Assembly (NCBI GenBank): GCA_016870235.1
Contig: VGCB01000080.1
Coordinates: forward strand, 1 to 8,627
Direction of reading: 5' to 3'
From: Actinomycetota bacterium
GTDB lineage: Bacteria; Actinomycetota; Thermoleophilia; Gaiellales; Gaiellaceae
Length of the DNA: 8,627 bases
Position numbers and translations under genes: made by a program. Positions 5,676-8,627 of this stretch are shown piece by piece; the first letter of the stretch is position 1, and the number at the start of each line of letters is the position of its first letter. A model generated the notes under the pieces. It saw only the letters and a list, made by a program, of their open reading frames with translations, searched no databases and had not been told where the DNA came from.

Positions 5676-6611
5676 GTGTCCCAGGCTCTCGTGTTCTCGG
5701 GCGAGGCGGTGTGTGCCGCTGTCGACCCGCTCGCGGCGTACGCGGCGGTACGCGCCGCCTTCGAGGCCTACGCCGCCGGCGAGTGGACGATGCAACCGAA
5801 GGTGTACCTGACGAACTACCCGGCGGGGGACTTCCGGGCGATGCCCGCCCTCGGCGGCGGCCACGCCCTGCTCAAGTGGGTCACCTCGTTCCCCGGCAAC
5901 CCGAGCAAGGGACTGCCGACGGTGTCCGGTGTCGTGCTGCTCTCGGACGCGGCGACGGGGGAGCTTGTGGCGGTGCTCGACGCGGCCGCCGTGACGGCTC
6001 TTCGCACGGCCGCGGCGGGCGTGCTCGCCGTCGACGTGCTCGGGCCTTTCGGAGCGCCGTGCGCAGTCGTCGGCTGTGGTGTCAACGGTGCGGAGACGGT
6101 GCGGCTCCTGCGCGCGCTCGGACGCGAGGTCGCCGTCCACGATGCGAACCCGGCTCGGGCGGAGGCGGTCGCGGCTGCGCACGGCGCCGTGGCCGTGTCG
6201 CTCACCGAGGCGCTCGCGCAACCGGCGGTGGTGACCGTGACCCCCGGAGCGAGCGTGCTCTTCGCCGACGGCAGCCTCCGGCCCGGCCAGCACGTCTCGC
6301 TGATGGGCGCCGACGGCCCCGGCAAGGCCGAGATTGCGGTCGGCGAGCTCGGGCGGGCCCGGCTCTACTGCGACGACTGGGAGCAGGCGAGCCACGGCGG
6401 CGAGCTGCACGCGGGTGTCGCCGCCGGCATCGTCGGTCGAGAGAACGTGACGGAGCTGGGAGCGGTGCTCCTCGGGCGCGCCGCGGGACGGACGGCGCCG
6501 GAGGAGATCACGCTCTTCGACTCCACGGGGCTCGCGATCCAGGATCTCGCGATCGCCCGTGCGGCGCGCGAGCGGGCACCGGAGCTCGATCTGCCAGTCC
6601 TCGAGCTCTGA
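5676..6611 (+). CDS. Ornithine cyclodeaminase / mu-crystallin family NAD(P)-dependent dehydrogenase
   Basis: A 311-aa protein of usual length for the family. Visible features are FRAMPA (53-58) with R54, ALLKWV (64-69) with K67 in the substrate pocket, LPTVSGVVLLSD (80-91), TALRTAAAG (107-115), the Rossmann loop GCGVNG (133-138), CDDWEQ (232-237) at the site of the catalytic aspartate, and the C-terminal signature FDSTGLAIQDLA (281-292). Members deaminate ornithine to proline, reduce ketimines, or act as alanine dehydrogenases; the sequence alone does not choose between them. The open frame reaches back to 5205, but that part is antisense to the ABC ATPase gene and then crosses the repeat-rich gap, so GTG 5676 was chosen. 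The stop lies 26 bp from the convergent PstS-like gene. Confidence 0.88.
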   Translation: MSQALVFSGEAVCAAVDPLAAYAAVRAAFEAYAAGEWTMQPKVYLTNYPAGDFRAMPALGGGHALLKWVTSFPGNPSKGLPTVSGVVLLSDAATGELVAVLDAAAVTALRTAAAGVLAVDVLGPFGAPCAVVGCGVNGAETVRLLRALGREVAVHDANPARAEAVAAAHGAVAVSLTEALAQPAVVTVTPGASVLFADGSLRPGQHVSLMGADGPGKAEIAVGELGRARLYCDDWEQASHGGELHAGVAAGIVGRENVTELGAVLLGRAAGRTAPEEITLFDSTGLAIQDLAIARAARERAPELDLPVLEL

Positions 6612-6621
6612 TCCCTGGCCG

Positions 6622-6640
6622 TCAGCGAGTCGTTCGCTCA
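6622..6640. terminator. Small hairpin in the convergent gap
   Basis: AGCGA (6624-6628) and TCGCT (6634-6638) form a 5-bp stem with a 5-nt loop between the two convergent stop codons; one more A-T pair forms across a C-C mismatch. There is no T-tract. It could be a weak bidirectional terminator at best. Confidence 0.2.
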
Positions 6641-7636
6641 GCCCGGTGGCACCGGATCCCCGACGACGAGGAGGCCGCGCGAGCGAAGCGCCTTGCGTCC
6701 CTCCGAGAGCAGCTTCGCTCTCATCGCGCGGCGCATGACGACGATGCGGCCGCGGGCGACGGCGTCGCGGCCGGCGACCTTGCGCGTGACGACGCAGCTG
6801 ACCGGAAACGCACCCGGGTACCTGAGGGACGCGATCGTCGCGTTCGTGGGCTCCACACCGTCGAGCGGGACGACGCAGCTGCCCGGCCGCGTGGCGCGGA
6901 GCCTCGACCAGGTCGTGATCGCGACGACGCCCTGATTGCCGGCCGCCGCCTCGCCGACGCCGCCGTCCGGGGCACCCTTGCCGCTGCGTGCGTAGTCGAC
7001 CCGCCACGATGTCCTCTGGCCGACGAACCGGGTGCCCAGGCGCGGGATCGGGAACTCGGCGCCGGGCATCTGCAGGTACCGCACCGCGATCCGATCGACC
7101 GCCGCACCCCGGACGACTTGCGACCAGCGCGCGATGGTGCCGTTCGCGATCCGGCGCGCCTGGTCGATCGTGAGACCGGCGCAGGCCGGATGACCTGCTG
7201 CGACGACGAGGACGTCGCCGTCGCGGTAGAGGTCGGCGAGCACGGTGAAGCGGGCGGCTTCCGTCGCCGTCAGGCGCCGGTCGGTGATCACGGCTTCGTT
7301 GCCCTGCGGGAAGCGACCGACGGAGTCCTCGTACACCTCGGCCAGCGCCTCGCCGATGGAGCCGCGGCTGACGGAGGCGGGAATCCACTGGCCGACGTAC
7401 GTGTTGGCTCCCGCGCGGTAGCGGTACCCCGTCCCCGGTGGAAACAGGAACGGCAGCCCGCCGGTCTCGTCCCAGACCCCGCTGGGCGTCATCTGAAGGA
7501 GCTGGAAGGACGTCTCGAACGTCGCTGCCGACGCCGGCCCCGTCACGGCGAACGCCGCCCCGACGACCAGGCCGGTAAGCCAGGTCCGTGCCTGTCGCAT
7601 CGCGACGGGACGCCCGACCATGCCTCTCGGAGTCAT
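6638..7636 (-). CDS. Exported PstS-like periplasmic-binding-fold protein
   Basis: A 332-aa protein. Residues 1-37 form a Sec-type signal: Arg-rich n-region, hydrophobic core LTGLVVGAAFAV, and cleavage after ASA (residue 37). There is no lipobox cysteine, so it should be released or retained by other means. The mature part follows the PstS/PBP-like pattern: LVVAAGHPACAGLTIDQARRI (143-163) then NGTIARWSQV (165-174), and W211 through GVGEAAAGNQGVVAITTW (226-243), which resembles the late PstS segment ending in GNQGV. A phosphate or other anion ligand is therefore possible but unproven. The start at ATG 7636 was chosen because it overlaps the upstream stop as ATGA; ATG 7600 (residue 13) would give a more compact signal. 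No PstCAB-type transporter genes are adjacent, which is unusual for a PstS-like protein. Confidence 0.78.
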   Translation of the reverse strand: MTPRGMVGRPVAMRQARTWLTGLVVGAAFAVTGPASAATFETSFQLLQMTPSGVWDETGGLPFLFPPGTGYRYRAGANTYVGQWIPASVSRGSIGEALAEVYEDSVGRFPQGNEAVITDRRLTATEAARFTVLADLYRDGDVLVVAAGHPACAGLTIDQARRIANGTIARWSQVVRGAAVDRIAVRYLQMPGAEFPIPRLGTRFVGQRTSWRVDYARSGKGAPDGGVGEAAAGNQGVVAITTWSRLRATRPGSCVVPLDGVEPTNATIASLRYPGAFPVSCVVTRKVAGRDAVARGRIVVMRRAMRAKLLSEGRKALRSRGLLVVGDPVPPG

Positions 7637-8079
7637 CGTTCAGGTCGCCCGCGCTCGAGGCCGCCCCCGCCGTCGAACTCGCAGGTGGACGCGATCTCGC
7701 GGAAGCGCGCCTTGGAGAAGTACCGCGTCGCCTGCCAGACCTTCTTGTCCGGGCCGGTGCGGACCTGCATGAAGGTGAGCGTCACCTCCGCTTGCCAAAG
7801 CCGCCCGTACGCGTTGGCCCAGACGGTGCGATCGGTGTGATGGGGGGTGCTCGGGTGCCAGGCGAACCGGCCGCTCGTCGGTCTCCTCTTCACGGTCTCC
7901 TGACTGGAGCGGTCGCTCTCGCGCCAGCGGTCGGTGCCGATGTTCGACTTCCACACGATCTGGGACTTGAGGGAGTGCGTCTTGCTCGGATCCGGGGCGT
8001 TCGTCGCCGTGCTCACGAACTGGATCGTCGAGCTCCGATCGTCGCAGTTGCGGACGAGCTTCACGGGCAGCGCCCGCAT
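7633..8079 (-). CDS. Secreted protein of unknown function, main part (signal peptide in another frame)
   Basis: A 148-aa frame with clear coding character: G/C at third positions and many Trp, Lys, Thr and Arg codons. I recognise no family. It contains NCDDRSS near residue 11, a Trp/Tyr-rich middle (IVWKSN, DRWRES, TVWANAYGRLWQAEVTLTFMQV) and STCEFDGGGG near the C-terminus. The two cysteines could form a disulfide in an exported protein. As called, it starts abruptly at ATG 8079 without a signal. The frame stays open and protein-like upstream (AAAAREPYAPEL before the Met), and a signal peptide sits just ahead in the next frame, so the gene looks split by a one-base frameshift. Its stop overlaps the PstS-like start (ATGA), so the two are coupled and probably act together outside the membrane. 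Confidence 0.65.
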   Translation of the reverse strand: MRALPVKLVRNCDDRSSTIQFVSTATNAPDPSKTHSLKSQIVWKSNIGTDRWRESDRSSQETVKRRPTSGRFAWHPSTPHHTDRTVWANAYGRLWQAEVTLTFMQVRTGPDKKVWQATRYFSKARFREIASTCEFDGGGGLERGRPER

Positions 8080-8228
8080 CAGCTCGGGCGCGTACGGCTC
8101 GCGCGCAGCCGCCGCGGCGCCGCGCCGCCGAGAAGCACAGCAGATGCGGCCGTGGCAATCACGAGCGCGCGCGCTACCCGCCGACCCGAGCGGCCGGCAC
8201 CGGAACGGCTCAATTGCAAAGAACGCAT
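8079..8228 (-). pseudogene. Signal-peptide fragment of the frameshifted secreted protein
   Basis: A 49-codon frame starting at ATG 8228, with GAGTGG 5 nt upstream as a possible SD. It encodes a basic n-region (LSRSGAGRSGRRVARA) and a hydrophobic core (LVIATAASAVLLGG), a good Sec signal. It then turns into an Arg-rich, non-protein-like end and stops in TGATG, where the A of the stop and the T of the next ATG interlock. One extra base in the GC run at about 8108-8130 would join this signal to the downstream frame, giving a natural Ala-rich cleavage region and one protein of about 199 aa. It could instead be a separate short coupled gene, but the join is the simpler reading. Confidence 0.55.
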
Positions 8229-8253
8229 CGAAACCACTCGTTGGATAGCCGCA

Positions 8254-8297
8254 CCCCCACCGGCATCCCCGTCTCCACCGCCCCCCACAACGCCCCC
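8254..8297 (-). other. G-rich tract with quadruplex potential in the leader of the secreted module
   Basis: On the minus strand, four G-runs of 5, 6, 4 and 5 (complements of 8293-8297, 8281-8286, 8267-8270 and 8254-8258) are separated by 6, 10 and 8 nt. This is a long-loop G-quadruplex candidate. It lies between the proposed promoter and the ATG at 8228, so it would be in the mRNA leader. Confidence 0.4.
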
Positions 8298-8322
8298 TGT
8301 AAACGTTCTCCCCTCCCGTCGC

Positions 8323-8351
8323 AACCTACCCGTCGCCACCACACCCGGCAA
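8323..8351 (-). promoter_or_regulatory. Promoter candidate for the secreted two-gene module
   Basis: Reading the minus strand, TTGCCG (complement of 8346-8351) is followed by a 17-bp spacer and TAGGTT (complement of 8323-8328). This fits a housekeeping-sigma promoter with a TANNNT -10 box. Transcription would start near 8316, leaving a leader of about 88 nt before ATG 8228. Confidence 0.5.
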
Positions 8352-8372
8352 CCGGACGAAAGACCAGGATCT

Positions 8373-8404
8373 GACTCCACTCCGAAGCCGACGCAAGAGG
8401 AGTC
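8373..8404. repeat. Inverted repeat downstream of the DAO-type gene
   Basis: GACTCC (8373-8378) and GGAGTC (8399-8404) are exact reverse complements separated by 20 nt, about 40 bp past the oxidase stop. This is a possible weak terminator. There is no T-tract, and the stem is short. Confidence 0.2.
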
Positions 8405-8441
8405 GTGAACGGAGAGCGATGCTCGAGCCTGTCCGGCGCTG

Positions 8442-8627
8442 CTACCCGAGCCGGGCGGGATCGAACAGGTCGAGGAGCGGGTCGGTCTCGCCGAGGAACG
8501 CGCGCGCGACGAGCTCGCCGCAGGCGAAGCCGAGCACCATCCCGTGGCCGGTGTAGCCGCCGGCGATCCAGCCCCGCCGGTTGCCGGGAAGGTGACCGAC
8601 GACGGGGAGGAAGTCGAGCACGAGCCC
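8442..8627 (-). CDS. DAO-type FAD-dependent oxidoreductase, C-terminal end (runs off the right edge)
   Basis: Only the last 61 residues are in the window, ending with a TAG stop at 8442. They read GLVLDFLPVVGHLPGNRRGW and then IAGGYTGHGMVLGFACGELV (residues 21-40), followed by a tail ending in DPARLG. The segment WIAGGYTGHGMVLGFACGELVA is the characteristic last FAD-contacting strand and helix of the D-amino-acid oxidase/glycine oxidase superfamily, including gamma-glutamylputrescine and sarcosine oxidases. The substrate-binding and N-terminal Rossmann parts are outside the window, so the substrate cannot be assigned. It lies on the same strand as the secreted module, but the 213-bp gap carries a promoter candidate, so the two are probably separate transcripts. 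Confidence 0.82.
   Translation of the reverse strand, partial: GLVLDFLPVVGHLPGNRRGWIAGGYTGHGMVLGFACGELVARAFLGETDPLLDLFDPARLG

Noticed and set aside
5578..5811. 77-codon frame after the near-perfect SD as a real protein gene
   Set aside because: More than half of it is an out-of-frame overlap with the dehydrogenase gene, and the translation is Arg/Pro/Ser-rich with no motif. Only the SD and its pairing arm are reported.
5493..7388. 631-codon minus-strand open frame
   Set aside because: It covers both the minus-strand PstS-like gene in another frame and the antisense of the cyclodeaminase-like gene. The composition is Arg/Gly/His-rich shadow coding.
5711..7840. 709-codon plus-strand open frame
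   Set aside because: A shadow of the cyclodeaminase-like gene and of the antisense PstS-like gene. It is Arg/Ala/Gly-rich with no recognisable motif, as is common in GC-rich DNA.
7640..8158. 172-codon minus-strand frame overlapping the unknown secreted gene
   Set aside because: Its Arg/His/Ala-rich composition marks it as a shadow. The overlapping frame with Trp, Lys, Thr and Cys codons and the ATGA coupling is the better gene.
1..8627. CRISPR arrays, tRNA or rRNA genes, insertion sequences
   Set aside because: No regularly spaced repeats, tRNA-like cloverleaf, rRNA motif or transposase-like protein was seen on reading both strands.

Overview
This is 8.6 kb of very GC-rich bacterial DNA. 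Codons end mostly in G or C, GTG starts are common, genes overlap by 4 nt, and two starts have TANNNT -10-like boxes within about 11 nt and little or no Shine-Dalgarno (SD) sequence. This fits a high-GC actinobacterium, possibly of the Thermoleophilia type. The lineage is inferred from style and gene content, because no rRNA or other marker gene is present.

Layout: (1) 1-1153, minus strand: an HD-GYP phosphodiesterase, then the start of an AddB/exonuclease V-like protein that runs off the left edge. (2) 1184-3974, plus strand: a complete three-gene proton-translocating NAD(P) transhydrogenase operon, pntAA-pntAB-pntB, coupled by two GTGA overlaps and divergent from the HD-GYP gene across about 30 bp. 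(3) 4002-5452, minus strand: a two-gene ABC exporter, ATPase then ABC-2 permease, coupled by ATGA. (4) 5453-5675: a gap rich in inverted repeats. It holds a near-perfect SD whose complement lies 48 nt upstream. (5) 5676-6611, plus strand: an ornithine cyclodeaminase/mu-crystallin family dehydrogenase. (6) 6638-8228, minus strand: a secreted protein of unknown function, apparently broken by a one-base frameshift in a GC run, translationally coupled to an exported PstS-like binding protein. Their leader is G-rich and has a good promoter candidate. (7) 8442-8627, minus strand: the C-terminal end of a DAO-type FAD-dependent amine/amino-acid oxidase.

Most genes belong to known families: NADPH supply (Pnt), amino-acid redox metabolism (OCD-like and DAO-like), export (ABC) and c-di-GMP turnover (HD-GYP). 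The least explained parts are the two-gene secreted module at 6638-8228, which has no transporter beside it, and the structured gap at 5453-5675. No tRNA, rRNA, CRISPR array, insertion sequence or phage gene was seen.
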